The position numbers and the translations under genes were made by a program. A stretch of DNA of 64,000 nucleotides from DAISJI01 sp964559835 (GTDB lineage Bacteria > Acidobacteriota > Terriglobia > Terriglobales > Acidobacteriaceae), in the NCBI GenBank assembly GCA_964559835.1, contig CAZLJE010000027.1, positions 1 through 64,000 of the forward strand, written 5' to 3'. The notes under the pieces are model-generated. The model was not told the DNA's origin, ran no database searches, and was given only the letters and a program-made list of their open reading frames with translations. Shown in pieces: positions 26,687-35,512 of this stretch (the stretch's first letter is position 1; each line of letters starts with the position of its first letter).

Positions 26687-26742
26687 TGACACCGTTGCGT
26701 GGCACTGATATAAGCGGGACGCTCTAGTAAATCGTTTTAGTA
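26687..26742 (+). promoter_or_regulatory. Sigma-70-like promoter with LacI-type operator
   Basis: TTGACA at 26687-26692 and TATAAG at 26709-26714, separated by 16 nt, form a near-consensus promoter pointing at the TonB receptor. A CG-centred palindrome, TAAATC|GTTTTA within 26725-26742, lies just downstream of the -10, where a LacI-family protein would block initiation. Confidence 0.65.
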
Positions 26743-26872
26743 ACGCACCAAGGTCGGACGGCCCGCGTTGAAGGGCCGACCGATTTTTACTGGATATCCG
26801 CGTAGCGGAACCGGGAATTTGGCAACCGAAATAATCCCAAGAAGCTCGGGAAGGCTTTCGAAGGAGATTTGT

Positions 26873-29800
26873 ATGACTCACGGCAAGCGCTTACTCTTGG
26901 TCGTGCTCACGATCAGCTCTTTGCTATTCCTGTCCACCCTCGCCGAAGCGCAGTACCGCGGCTCATTGCGTGGTGAGGTAACCGATCCGCAGGGCGCCGT
27001 CGTTTCCGGCGCGACCGTGACGCTGGTCAACACGGCGACCAACCGAACACTCGTCGCCAAGTCTGACGCGAACGGCCTGTACAACTTTAACGGGCTGGAG
27101 CCGGCGCCATACAAACTGACGATCGATGCGAGCGCGTTCAGGAAGAAGGTCCTCGAGAATGTGCGGATCATCCCCGAGCAACTCAACGCACTCGATGTGC
27201 AGCTCGAGATCGGGCAGGTCCAGGATGCTGTAACGGTTTCCGGGACTACCGAAGCACTGGATACGCAGACCGCGAACGTGAGCGGCACGATCACCGCAAA
27301 CCAGATCCAGTCGATGCCGTCGTTTGGCCGCGACGTCTTCAAACTGGCACAACTCGCGCCGGGCGTGTTCGGCGACGGCTCACAAGCAGGGGGCAACGGC
27401 GCCGGTTACGGACTGCCGGGAATGCAATCCGGTGGCAGCCCAAGTGGCGACAGTGTCGGTAGCGCCGGCATTTTCAAGACCGAAAACGGCGCGCCTGTAG
27501 CCTCACTAGGCCAGCAATACCAAAACAACAACTACATGATCGACGGGATCAGTACGACCAGCCCGGTTTGGGGCGGAGCGAGCGTCATTACGCCATCGGC
27601 AGAATCGGTCGAGAGCGTCAAGGTGGTTTCGAACGCCTACGATGCCGAGCTTGGCCGCTTCAGTGGCGCCCAGGTGCAGGTCACCACCAAGGGTGGTACC
27701 AACCAGTACCACGGTAGTTTGTTTATGACCGCCCACCGCCCCGGCCTGAACGCTTATCAGCGTTTCAACGGACTGAACAATAAGGTCTTGCGCGACAATT
27801 TCTTTTCCACCCAGCTCGGCGGCAGCGTCGGCGGCCCGATCTGGAAGAACAAGATTTTCGCCTTCTTCAACTATGAGACGGTGCGCAGCCCGCAGGCTGC
27901 GACGAGTACCCACAACCAGTGGTCCGAAACTCCCGCATTTGACAAGCTCGCGCCGTCGGGGAGCATCGCCGCCAAGTACCTGGGTCTGCCGGGTGCGGCG
28001 ATTAATAATATTGGCATCAACAACTCGAGGTGCGCCGATATCGGCCTGACCGAGGGCGTGAATTGCAATACGATTCCGGGCCAAGGCTTGGACATCGGTT
28101 CGCCCTTGAAGTCCGCCTTGGGGACGCAGGACCTCGGTTGGGTAAGCGCTACCAATCCAGGCGTCGGTGGCGGCCTCGACGGCGTCGCGGATATCGCCAA
28201 CTACATCGTTCAGAGCACCAGCCACTATACGGCCACGCAGTATAACGGCCGCGTGGACGCCGATGTCACCGCCAAGGATCGAATCGGCGGCGCCATCTAC
28301 TGGGTACCCGAGAATAACGATTCACTGAATAATCCGTACCGTGGGTACAACTTCTTCCATCACTCGCAGATCAACGATGCTTTTACCGGCATCTGGAACC
28401 ACACCTTCTCCCCCAGCTTCCTCAACGAAGCGCGCGTGAACGCCTCCGGGTACCGGTGGAATGAAATCACATCGAACCCGCAGAACCCGGTTGGGTTGCC
28501 TGCAGATAACATCGGGAACATTGGTAGCATCGTCACCGCGAAATTTGGTCCGAACGTCGGCAGCATTCTGAATGAATGGACCTATGGCTTTAAGGATGTC
28601 GCCACGAAAGTTGTCGGGCGCCACACCGTTAAGTTCGGAGGCGACCTCACGCGGCTCTTCCATCTGCAAAATTGCCCCGGGTGCGGCGTGCCCAGTTACA
28701 ACTTCTTTAATATCTGGGACTTCCTCAACGATGCGCCTAAGCAAGAGAACGGGAGCTTCAATCCGACGACGGGCATTCCGACTACTCTTCGTCAGGACCT
28801 CCGTTCCGACATCTGGGGCGTATTCGTCCAAGACGACTTTAAGCTGAGGCGGAACTTGACCCTGAACCTGGGTCTGCGTTGGTCATACTTCGGCCCGCTC
28901 TCCTCGAAGCAGGGCAACATGTACGTGGGCGTCCCGGGAGCCGGAGCGGCTTATCTGACGGGATTGACGGTCCAGAACAAGGGCACTTCCTGGAACGCGC
29001 AGAAGAACAACTTCGGACCGCAGATTGGTTTCGCCTGGAGTCCGTTCAATGACGACAAATTCGTCGTCCGCGGCGGCTATGGCCTGGACTACAACCAGGA
29101 CCAGATCGCGATCTCTAACGGAGTCAATGGCAATCCCGGTTTGGTCGTGGGCGGACCGCCAGCCATGCCCCTGCCTTCGTCTGCGAACCCGGGCATTGTC
29201 TACGCAATCTCGTCGGGCCTGAATAACCTCAACGGATACCCGGCAAACCCGAACACGGTTTCGCAGTTCGGGGCCAACGGGTTGCCCACCAAGGGCAGCA
29301 CCAGTGTGAACATCTGGCCCAGTACACTGCCGACCCAGAGAACGCACCACTACTCCCTTGAGACCGAGTACGAGCTTGGGCACAACGTGCTCGCAAGCCT
29401 GCAGTACCAGGGGAGCACGTCGCACAACATGTACTTCGCCCAGAACATCAACGCGCTGCCGGCTGTCGAGGGACTTGCGCTCAACCCAGCGATTTCGGGG
29501 GGCACTTACTGGTCCCACATCGGGTACGGCAATTACAACGCATTGACGGCCGACGTGCGGCACCGCTTCTCGCAGCAGTTCATGGCTGACGCCTCATTCA
29601 CCTGGGCCAAGACTATGGATACCGCTTCCGGCCCATACACCACGCCGTACTATCCCTTCAACCCCGACCTGAGCTATGGCCGTTCCGACTACAACGTGGG
29701 CAAAGCCTTCAGGCTTTATGCCATGTGGCAGCCTGTGTTCTTCCACGGCAACAATTTGCTGGAGAAGATTGCCGGCGGCTGGTCGATCAGCGGGATTCTC

Positions 29801-30313
29801 AACGTGCACGGCGGCTTCCCCTGGTCACCTGTGGTCAACACGACGGGCGGGAGCCTCTATTGCAGCACCTGCGGCTATTCCACCCTTTACCCGGTTTATC
29901 TGGGTGGCGCCGGAACCAGCACGAGCAACGACGCATACAAAACCCCCGCAAACTTTCCCAATGGCAGCCTCGCGTATTTCGCTGCCCCGAACTACACGGC
30001 GTACCCGACCGGATCTGGGACCGCTCTGCCCCAGCCCGGCATCAGGCGAAACTCGTTCACCGGCCCGGGTTACAAGGATGTCGATATGACCCTGGTCAAG
30101 GGATTCGGGCTGCCGGCGATGCCGGTGCTCGGCGAGAATGCCAGATTCGAGTTTCGCATGGACGCCTACAACGTGTTTAACAACATGAACCTGAACCCAA
30201 CGAGCATCTCGAACAACATCGGCCTTCCCGGCAAGCCGAACGCCAGCTTTGGCAGGGCGACGTCTGGGCTAGCCGCTCGCGTCGTTACACTGGGCGCTCG
30301 CTTCAACTTCTAG
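26873..30313 (+). CDS. Oar-like TonB-dependent receptor (xyloside block)
   Basis: 1146 residues from the ATG at 26873, preceded by AAGGAGA. Signal peptide MTHGKRLLLVVLTISSLLFL, carboxypeptidase-regulatory-like domain (YRGSLRGEVTDPQGAVVSGA), plug (MPSFGRDVFKLAQLAPGVFG, NNNYMIDGI) and a beta-barrel ending in TLGARFNF, a classic outer-membrane C-terminus. It belongs to the same family as the receptor at 10426 but the sequences are clearly diverged. A promoter/operator lies upstream, and GH39 and permease genes follow, so uptake of xylo-oligosaccharides is the natural inference. The cargo is not shown by the sequence. Confidence 0.9.
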   Translation: MTHGKRLLLVVLTISSLLFLSTLAEAQYRGSLRGEVTDPQGAVVSGATVTLVNTATNRTLVAKSDANGLYNFNGLEPAPYKLTIDASAFRKKVLENVRIIPEQLNALDVQLEIGQVQDAVTVSGTTEALDTQTANVSGTITANQIQSMPSFGRDVFKLAQLAPGVFGDGSQAGGNGAGYGLPGMQSGGSPSGDSVGSAGIFKTENGAPVASLGQQYQNNNYMIDGISTTSPVWGGASVITPSAESVESVKVVSNAYDAELGRFSGAQVQVTTKGGTNQYHGSLFMTAHRPGLNAYQRFNGLNNKVLRDNFFSTQLGGSVGGPIWKNKIFAFFNYETVRSPQAATSTHNQWSETPAFDKLAPSGSIAAKYLGLPGAAINNIGINNSRCADIGLTEGVNCNTIPGQGLDIGSPLKSALGTQDLGWVSATNPGVGGGLDGVADIANYIVQSTSHYTATQYNGRVDADVTAKDRIGGAIYWVPENNDSLNNPYRGYNFFHHSQINDAFTGIWNHTFSPSFLNEARVNASGYRWNEITSNPQNPVGLPADNIGNIGSIVTAKFGPNVGSILNEWTYGFKDVATKVVGRHTVKFGGDLTRLFHLQNCPGCGVPSYNFFNIWDFLNDAPKQENGSFNPTTGIPTTLRQDLRSDIWGVFVQDDFKLRRNLTLNLGLRWSYFGPLSSKQGNMYVGVPGAGAAYLTGLTVQNKGTSWNAQKNNFGPQIGFAWSPFNDDKFVVRGGYGLDYNQDQIAISNGVNGNPGLVVGGPPAMPLPSSANPGIVYAISSGLNNLNGYPANPNTVSQFGANGLPTKGSTSVNIWPSTLPTQRTHHYSLETEYELGHNVLASLQYQGSTSHNMYFAQNINALPAVEGLALNPAISGGTYWSHIGYGNYNALTADVRHRFSQQFMADASFTWAKTMDTASGPYTTPYYPFNPDLSYGRSDYNVGKAFRLYAMWQPVFFHGNNLLEKIAGGWSISGILNVHGGFPWSPVVNTTGGSLYCSTCGYSTLYPVYLGGAGTSTSNDAYKTPANFPNGSLAYFAAPNYTAYPTGSGTALPQPGIRRNSFTGPGYKDVDMTLVKGFGLPAMPVLGENARFEFRMDAYNVFNNMNLNPTSISNNIGLPGKPNASFGRATSGLAARVVTLGARFNF

Positions 30314-30326
30314 ATCGCAACCTCAA

Positions 30327-30363
30327 TGCCGGGGCTGAGCACGCTTAGGGTTCAGCCCCGGCA
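30327..30363 (+). terminator. Hairpin between the TonB receptor and GH39 genes
   Basis: A perfect 12-bp stem, TGCCGGGGCTGA at 30327-30338 with TCAGCCCCGGCA at 30352-30363. There is no U-run directly after it (GGTTTC), so it may be an attenuating or mRNA-stabilising hairpin within the operon rather than a full terminator. Confidence 0.6.
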
Positions 30364-30484
30364 GGTTTCACAAGCTCAGCTCAATCCGGAGCGAAGGCCC
30401 CACAAGATATTCTGCAAGGTCTTCTTGCTACTTTGCGGTCTGGCATTGGCCGATAGGCTCACTCCTCGCCAATGGAAGGTGGTC

Positions 30485-31993
30485 ATGCGATTTTTCTGTA
30501 AGACGGTTGTCCTGTTGCTGATCTTTGTCACCGTTCATTCTGCGCCCGGCATGGCCCAGACGCCGGCGTCCGAAACCGTGGTCATCGACACCAAAGCCCC
30601 GTCGCATCCGTTCCCGCATTTCTGGGAAGGGATGTTCGGCTCAGGCCGGGCGATCCTCACGCTGCGCGACAGCTACCGCACCGACCTGAAGCAGGTGAAG
30701 CAGTCGATCGACTTCCGCTACGTGCGCTTCCACAATATTTTTCACGATGAAGTCGGCGTATACGACGAGGACAAGCAGGGCAATCCGATCTACAACTTTA
30801 CTTATGTCGACCAGATCTATGACGGTCTGCTGGCCGCCGGTGTGAGGCCATTCGTCGAGATCAGCTTCATGCCGAAGAAGTTGGCGGCGCATGACGCTCC
30901 GCATCCGTTCTGGTATCACCCGAACGTGGCCCCGCCGAAGGACTGGAACAAGTGGAGCGCGCTCATCGAAGCGTTTGCGCAACACCTCGTTCAGCGCTAC
31001 GGCGAGGCGGAAGTGGCGCAGTGGTACTTTGAGGTTTGGAACGAGCCGAACATCGACTTCTGGGCCGGCGATCCGAAGCAGCCCACGTACTTCCAGCTTT
31101 ATGACACGACGGCGCGCGCGCTGAAGAAGGTCAGCCAGAAGATCCGAGTCGGTGGACCCGCCACGGCGCAGGCCGCATGGGTGGATGCGTTCCTCCAGCA
31201 CTGCGCGCAGGAACATGTTCCGGTCGATTTCGCTTCGACACACGTTTACGGCAACGATAAGGCCGAAGACGTCTTTGGAACGCACGAGCGGATTCCGCGC
31301 GACAAGATGGTCTGCCGCGCCGTCAAGAAAGTGCATGACCAGATCGCGGCATCGGCGTGGCCGAAAATGCCGCTGATCTGGAGCGAGTTCAACGCCAGCT
31401 ACATGAACGAGCCCGACGTCACCGATTCGACGTACATGGGGCCGTGGATGGCGAGCACTGTCAGCCAGTGCGACGGGCTCGTGGACATCATGAGCTACTG
31501 GACGTTCTCCGACGTGTTCGAAGAACAGGGCGTCGTGAAACAGCCCTTCTATGGCGGGTTTGGACTGATGGCGGAACGCGGCATCCCGAAGCCGGCGTTC
31601 CACGTCTTTGCGCTCCTGCACCGGTTGGGCGACCAGCGCGTTGCGGTCGATTCCGATTCTGTTCTTGCGACTCGCCGGCAGGATGGAACGCTCGTTGTCG
31701 CCGTGTGGAATTACGCGCCGCCGGGTCCGGACGGAGCGCCACTTACGATGACGCTGCGGTTCACGGGAGTACCGGCCAGCGCGGGCGTGACGATCTCGCG
31801 CGTCGATGCGACGCATGGCGATGCGCATGCGGCGTACGACAAAATGGACCGGCCCGCCAGTCCCACGCCCAAACAGATCGACGAGTTGCGCCAGGCGGCG
31901 CAGCTTCCGGCGCCTGAACACGCGAAGCTCACCAACGGTTCGCTACAATTGCAAGTACCTTCGCACGGGCTCGCGCTGCTGGAAGTCAAGTGA
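30485..31993 (+). CDS. Exported GH39 beta-xylosidase
   Basis: 502 residues from ATG 30485, preceded by GGAAGGTGG. Signal peptide MRFFCKTVVLLLIFVTVHSA. The TIM-barrel domain carries the GH39 acid/base Glu187 in EVWNEPN and the nucleophile Glu301 in IWSEFNAS. FHNIFHDEVGVYDED and SYWTFSDVFEEQG are further family landmarks. A C-terminal beta domain follows. GH39 enzymes release xylose from xylo-oligosaccharides by a retaining mechanism; some act on iduronides. The gene lies between the TonB receptor and the FucP-like permease, which fits periplasmic trimming of imported xylosides. Confidence 0.9.
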   Translation: MRFFCKTVVLLLIFVTVHSAPGMAQTPASETVVIDTKAPSHPFPHFWEGMFGSGRAILTLRDSYRTDLKQVKQSIDFRYVRFHNIFHDEVGVYDEDKQGNPIYNFTYVDQIYDGLLAAGVRPFVEISFMPKKLAAHDAPHPFWYHPNVAPPKDWNKWSALIEAFAQHLVQRYGEAEVAQWYFEVWNEPNIDFWAGDPKQPTYFQLYDTTARALKKVSQKIRVGGPATAQAAWVDAFLQHCAQEHVPVDFASTHVYGNDKAEDVFGTHERIPRDKMVCRAVKKVHDQIAASAWPKMPLIWSEFNASYMNEPDVTDSTYMGPWMASTVSQCDGLVDIMSYWTFSDVFEEQGVVKQPFYGGFGLMAERGIPKPAFHVFALLHRLGDQRVAVDSDSVLATRRQDGTLVVAVWNYAPPGPDGAPLTMTLRFTGVPASAGVTISRVDATHGDAHAAYDKMDRPASPTPKQIDELRQAAQLPAPEHAKLTNGSLQLQVPSHGLALLEVK

Positions 31994-32036
31994 GCCTGCC
32001 TGTGCGCTCGAAGGAATAGCTCAAGGCAGGTACTCA

Positions 32037-33332
32037 GTGGCAAATATTGCACCGGCACAGGAAGCGGGCACTAGCACTTATCAGGGGCAGAATTATTTTC
32101 GCCCGCTGGCGATCGTCACCACCCTGTTCTTCATGTGGGGGTTCCTGACCTGCCTGAATGACATCCTCGTCCCGCACCTGAAATCGATCTTCGACTTGAG
32201 CTACGCGGGTGTGATGCTGGTGCAGTTTTCGTTTTTCTCCGCATATTTCTTTTTCTCGGTGCCCTGCGCGAAGGTCGTGGACTGGCTCGGATACCAGCGC
32301 ACGATGGTCGTCGGGCTGCTCACGATGGCAGCTGGGGCATTCTTGTTCGTGCCTGCGGCGCTGGCGCCTTCATACCCGCTCTTCCTGGCGGCGCTGATGA
32401 TCCTCGCGGCCGGCATCACCGCACTGCAAGTCGCCGCCAATCCGTATGTGATCGTGCTCGGAGATCCCCGGACAGGCTCCAGTCGGCTCAATCTCACGCA
32501 AGCCTTCAACTCGCTCGGAACGACGATCGCGCCGAAAATCGGAGGATTCTTCATTTTAGCGGCGGCTCCTCTCGCTATCGAGGAAGTGCGAAGACTCGCG
32601 CCTGCCGCTCTACAGGCTTATCGGTTGCAGGAGGCCGCCTCTGTAAAGCTGCCGTACATCGTGATCGGCATCGCGCTGATCGTGCTCGCAGTCGTCATCG
32701 GGCTTTCGAAGCTGCCTAAGATCGAGTCGGCGCAACACCACCTGGGCGAGAAAGTGAACGACTCCGTGTGGCGGCATCCCAACCTGGTGTTCGGTGCGAT
32801 CGGAATCTTCACCTATGTCGGCGCGGAGGTGGCGATCGGCAGCTTCCTGGTCAACTACTTCGGCCAGCCCGAGATCGCGAATCTCTCGCCGCGAACGGCC
32901 GCAGGTTACGTGTCGTTCTACTGGGGCGGAGCGATGGTCGGCCGGTTCATCGGGTCGGCGTTGCTGCAGAAGATCAAGACGTCGCGGCTGCTCGCCATCT
33001 GCACACTTTGCGCGGCCGCGCTGGTGACGACGTCCATGCTTACCACCGGCCACATAGCGATGTGGACCATCCTTGCTATCGGCCTGTTCAACTCCATCAT
33101 GTTCCCCAGCATCTTCACGCTGGGCGTGGCCGAACTTGGTCCGCTGACCGGCGACGCCTCGGGCATCCTGAACATGGCGATCGTCGGTGGCGCGGTGATC
33201 CCGTTGATCCAGGGCGTTATCGCCGACCACGTGGGTATCCACCACGCGTTCATCCTGCCGGTGATCTGTTACCTGTACATTCTGTTCTACGCCTTGTCGG
33301 GGTCGAAGCCGCGGAGCGCGCGGGCGGCGTAG
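32037..33332 (+). CDS. FucP-family sugar:proton symporter
   Basis: 431 residues from the GTG at 32037, preceded by GGCAGG; the upstream frame overlaps the GH39 gene and is not protein-like. About twelve membrane segments. The N-terminal FFMWGFLTCLNDILVPHLK is the FucP/GluP signature, and LQVAANPYVIVLG with LNLTQAFNSLGTTIAP confirms the family. It imports a monosaccharide (L-fucose, glucose/galactose or, by context, xylose) across the inner membrane with protons. It starts 43 nt after the GH39 stop and completes the receptor-hydrolase-permease set under the LacI operator. Confidence 0.9.
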   Translation: MANIAPAQEAGTSTYQGQNYFRPLAIVTTLFFMWGFLTCLNDILVPHLKSIFDLSYAGVMLVQFSFFSAYFFFSVPCAKVVDWLGYQRTMVVGLLTMAAGAFLFVPAALAPSYPLFLAALMILAAGITALQVAANPYVIVLGDPRTGSSRLNLTQAFNSLGTTIAPKIGGFFILAAAPLAIEEVRRLAPAALQAYRLQEAASVKLPYIVIGIALIVLAVVIGLSKLPKIESAQHHLGEKVNDSVWRHPNLVFGAIGIFTYVGAEVAIGSFLVNYFGQPEIANLSPRTAAGYVSFYWGGAMVGRFIGSALLQKIKTSRLLAICTLCAAALVTTSMLTTGHIAMWTILAIGLFNSIMFPSIFTLGVAELGPLTGDASGILNMAIVGGAVIPLIQGVIADHVGIHHAFILPVICYLYILFYALSGSKPRSARAA

Positions 33333-33357
33333 TAGCTTTATCTTTTCCGTAACACGC

Positions 33358-34320
33358 TTACTTCGGAATGCCGGCCAGGAGTTGCTTCGCCCGGACCGCA
33401 TCGGGTCCATTCGGCCACTGGTGCAGGTACTGGGTAAGGTCGGCAGCGGCATCGTGGTATTGCCCGGTGTGCAACAGCACGAATGCCCGCACCAGGCGGA
33501 TCGCCGGAAAGTTCGGGTTCAATTCCAGCGCCCGGTTGAGCGATGCCAATGACTCGCGCGGCCGTCCCATTCCCGCGTAAGCCTTGCCAAGCTCGTAGTG
33601 CAGCTGCCAGGCGTTAGCCGCGAGCGGGAGCGCGGCTTCCAGTGAGTGTGCCGCGTCTTTGTACTGCTTCGACGAGTTATAGGCCGCGCCCAGGATGATG
33701 TGGGCGACCGCGTTTCCGGAATCCAGCTTTACGGCATGTTCGAGGTCGGTGATGGCGTCGGCGACATGCTGCTGCGTGAGATTGAGCAGCCCGCGGAGTT
33801 GATAAGCGGCGCTGTAGTTGGAATCAATCTTGAGCGCCTCGTCCACACGGCGAGAGGCCTCCTCGAGGTCGTGCTTACGAAGTTTCTCCTGCGCCTTCTC
33901 CAGGGCTCTTCGCGCTTTGTCCGGGACTTTCAGATCAGCAACGGACACCGCGGATCCCGGCGGTACCGGAGTGTTTACTTCGCTCGGGAGACGAAGCACT
34001 ACGGTCGCGCCCGCTTCGCCAACAAGAACTTCTTCCGTGGCTTCGATGGTACCCATGTGCGCCGTGACGCGGTAGTGCCCCGGCGAGACGCAGGACATGG
34101 TGGCAGCCAAGCCGAAACCCTGCGCTCCGGCGGACACGCCGGGATCGAGGTTCACAATCTCCAGCGTCGCGCCGTTCACGGGCGCCCCGCTGGAGGTCAT
34201 GACGCGCGCGGTTAACGGAGCGCACGTGTTCGCTTGCCTACCGGGAGCCTGCGTCCGCATTTGAGCAAGGCAGGGGAGCGACAACAACAAAAAACAGAAG
34301 ATGGACTTTCGACCCGACAT
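33358..34320 (-). CDS. Exported TPR protein with N-terminal beta domain
   Basis: 320 residues. A signal peptide, MSGRKSIFCFLLLSLPCLA, leads into an Ig/carboxypeptidase-regulatory-like domain (LTARVMTSSGAPVNGATLEI) up to about residue 110. Several tetratricopeptide repeats follow (ALEKAQEKLRKHDLEEASRR, AAYQLRGLLNLTQQHVADAI, AVAHIILGAAYNSSKQYKDA, WQLHYELGKAYAGMGRPRES). TPR superhelices bind other proteins; the partner is unknown. It is convergent with the FucP-like gene with 25 nt between. Upstream lies the long hairpin at 34422-34482. Confidence 0.8.
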   Translation of the reverse strand: MSGRKSIFCFLLLSLPCLAQMRTQAPGRQANTCAPLTARVMTSSGAPVNGATLEIVNLDPGVSAGAQGFGLAATMSCVSPGHYRVTAHMGTIEATEEVLVGEAGATVVLRLPSEVNTPVPPGSAVSVADLKVPDKARRALEKAQEKLRKHDLEEASRRVDEALKIDSNYSAAYQLRGLLNLTQQHVADAITDLEHAVKLDSGNAVAHIILGAAYNSSKQYKDAAHSLEAALPLAANAWQLHYELGKAYAGMGRPRESLASLNRALELNPNFPAIRLVRAFVLLHTGQYHDAAADLTQYLHQWPNGPDAVRAKQLLAGIPK

Positions 34321-34421
34321 GACTGCACCAGGGAACAGGGGTCTGGGCTGCCAAGTAGTAGGACACCTTTCCGGCCAGTGTCGTTGGGAGTCAAGGTGCG
34401 CCAGAGCTGGAATGCGAGAAC

Positions 34422-34482
34422 GGTGTACGAGCCAGGCTTGCCTGGCGGCACAGTGTCGCCAGGCGAGCCTGGCTCGTACACC
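34422..34482. repeat. 61-nt near-perfect inverted repeat
   Basis: Arms at 34422-34447 and 34457-34482 (26 nt each) are complementary at every position but one, which would be a G-U pair in RNA; the loop is the 9 nt between. It starts GGTGTACGAGCC and ends GGCTCGTACACC. It lies 5 nt beyond the stop of the arginase gene and about 100 nt before the TPR gene on the same strand. It could terminate arginase transcription or be a mobile palindrome. Confidence 0.85.
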
Positions 34483-34487
34483 ATCTA

Positions 34488-35459
34488 TTAGAGGATCTTT
34501 TTTCCGAACGCGGACAGCGCCAGCTCTACCGCGAGGTCAGCGGTGCGGTTGTGCTCGTCGATGACGGGATTCACTTCCACGATCTCGAAGCTCAGCATGC
34601 GGCCGTGGTCGGCGATGATCTCCATCGCAAGGTGCGCCTCGCGATACGTGGCGCCGCCGCGCACGGGCGTGCCCACGCCGGGCGCGTCCTCGGGGTCGAT
34701 CCAGTCCATGTCAAGTGAGACGTGGTACCCGGCTGTGCCGCGTCCGGCCATGCGCAGGGCTTCTTCGATCACCGCGCGCATACCGCGCTCGTCGATGTCG
34801 CGCATCGTAAACACTTCGATGCCGGCCTTGCGGATATGGTCACGCTCGGTCGTATCGATGTCGCGCACGCCGACCAGCACGCAGTTCTCGGGCCGGACTT
34901 TCGGCGCGAACCCGAAGATGTTCGCCAGTTCGCTCGTCCAGAGGCCCATGATCGCTGCCAGCGGCATTCCGTGGACGTTGCCGCTGGGGGAACTGTCGGG
35001 GGTGTTGATATCGGAGTGGGCGTCGATCCAGATCAGTCCGATGCACTCGTTCTTGCGGCGGTAGAACTCCGAGACGCCGCTCACGGTCCCTGCCGCAACC
35101 GAATGATCGCCTCCGACGACCAGCGGTACTTTGCCGGCCTCCAACGTTTTCACGACGAGCTCGGCCGCCTTGGTGCAGGTCTGCGTGATTTCTTTCAGGT
35201 AACGCGCGCGCGGATGTCCGGAGGCCTTGGTCTCGGCGATCGCGACACCGACGTTGCCGGCGTCTTCGACCATGTGCCCGAGCCCCTCGAGCCGCGCTTC
35301 GAGTCCGGCGACGCGTACTGCGGACGGTCCCATGTCCACGCCGCGCCGCGTTTGCCCCAGGTCGAGGGGCACGCCGATGACGCGGATTTTCTTGCCCGCA
35401 GAACCGCGCGCGACGATCGGCGCTGCCGGGGCAAGTTCGGGTTGTGTGTTCTCTGCCAT
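34488..35459 (-). CDS. rocF: Arginase
   Basis: 323 residues from the ATG at 35459; a further upstream start would be translated from the repeat at 35463-35512. It hydrolyses L-arginine to ornithine and urea in the cytosol using two manganese ions. Metal-site motifs are intact: GGDHSVAAG, DAHSDINTP and SLDMDWIDP with the APGVGTP loop that fits arginase better than agmatinase. RTADLAVELALS near the C-terminus is also typical. Agmatinase or another ureohydrolase remains possible. It precedes the long palindrome and follows asnS on the same strand with the heptamer array between. Confidence 0.88.
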   Translation of the reverse strand: MAENTQPELAPAAPIVARGSAGKKIRVIGVPLDLGQTRRGVDMGPSAVRVAGLEARLEGLGHMVEDAGNVGVAIAETKASGHPRARYLKEITQTCTKAAELVVKTLEAGKVPLVVGGDHSVAAGTVSGVSEFYRRKNECIGLIWIDAHSDINTPDSSPSGNVHGMPLAAIMGLWTSELANIFGFAPKVRPENCVLVGVRDIDTTERDHIRKAGIEVFTMRDIDERGMRAVIEEALRMAGRGTAGYHVSLDMDWIDPEDAPGVGTPVRGGATYREAHLAMEIIADHGRMLSFEIVEVNPVIDEHNRTADLAVELALSAFGKKIL

Positions 35460-35462
35460 AAC

Positions 35463-35512
35463 CGTTGCCAGTTGCCAGTTGTTAGTTCGCGAACTGGCAA
35501 CTAACAACTACC
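35463..35512. repeat. Heptamer inverted array, CAGTTGC type
   Basis: Left arm units TTGCCAGTTGCCAGTTGTTAG, with right arm AACTGGCAACTAACAACTA, built on the core CAGTT/TAGTT at 7-nt spacing. The two arms are inverted around TTCGCGAA and fill the whole gap between arginase and asnS. Confidence 0.75.
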
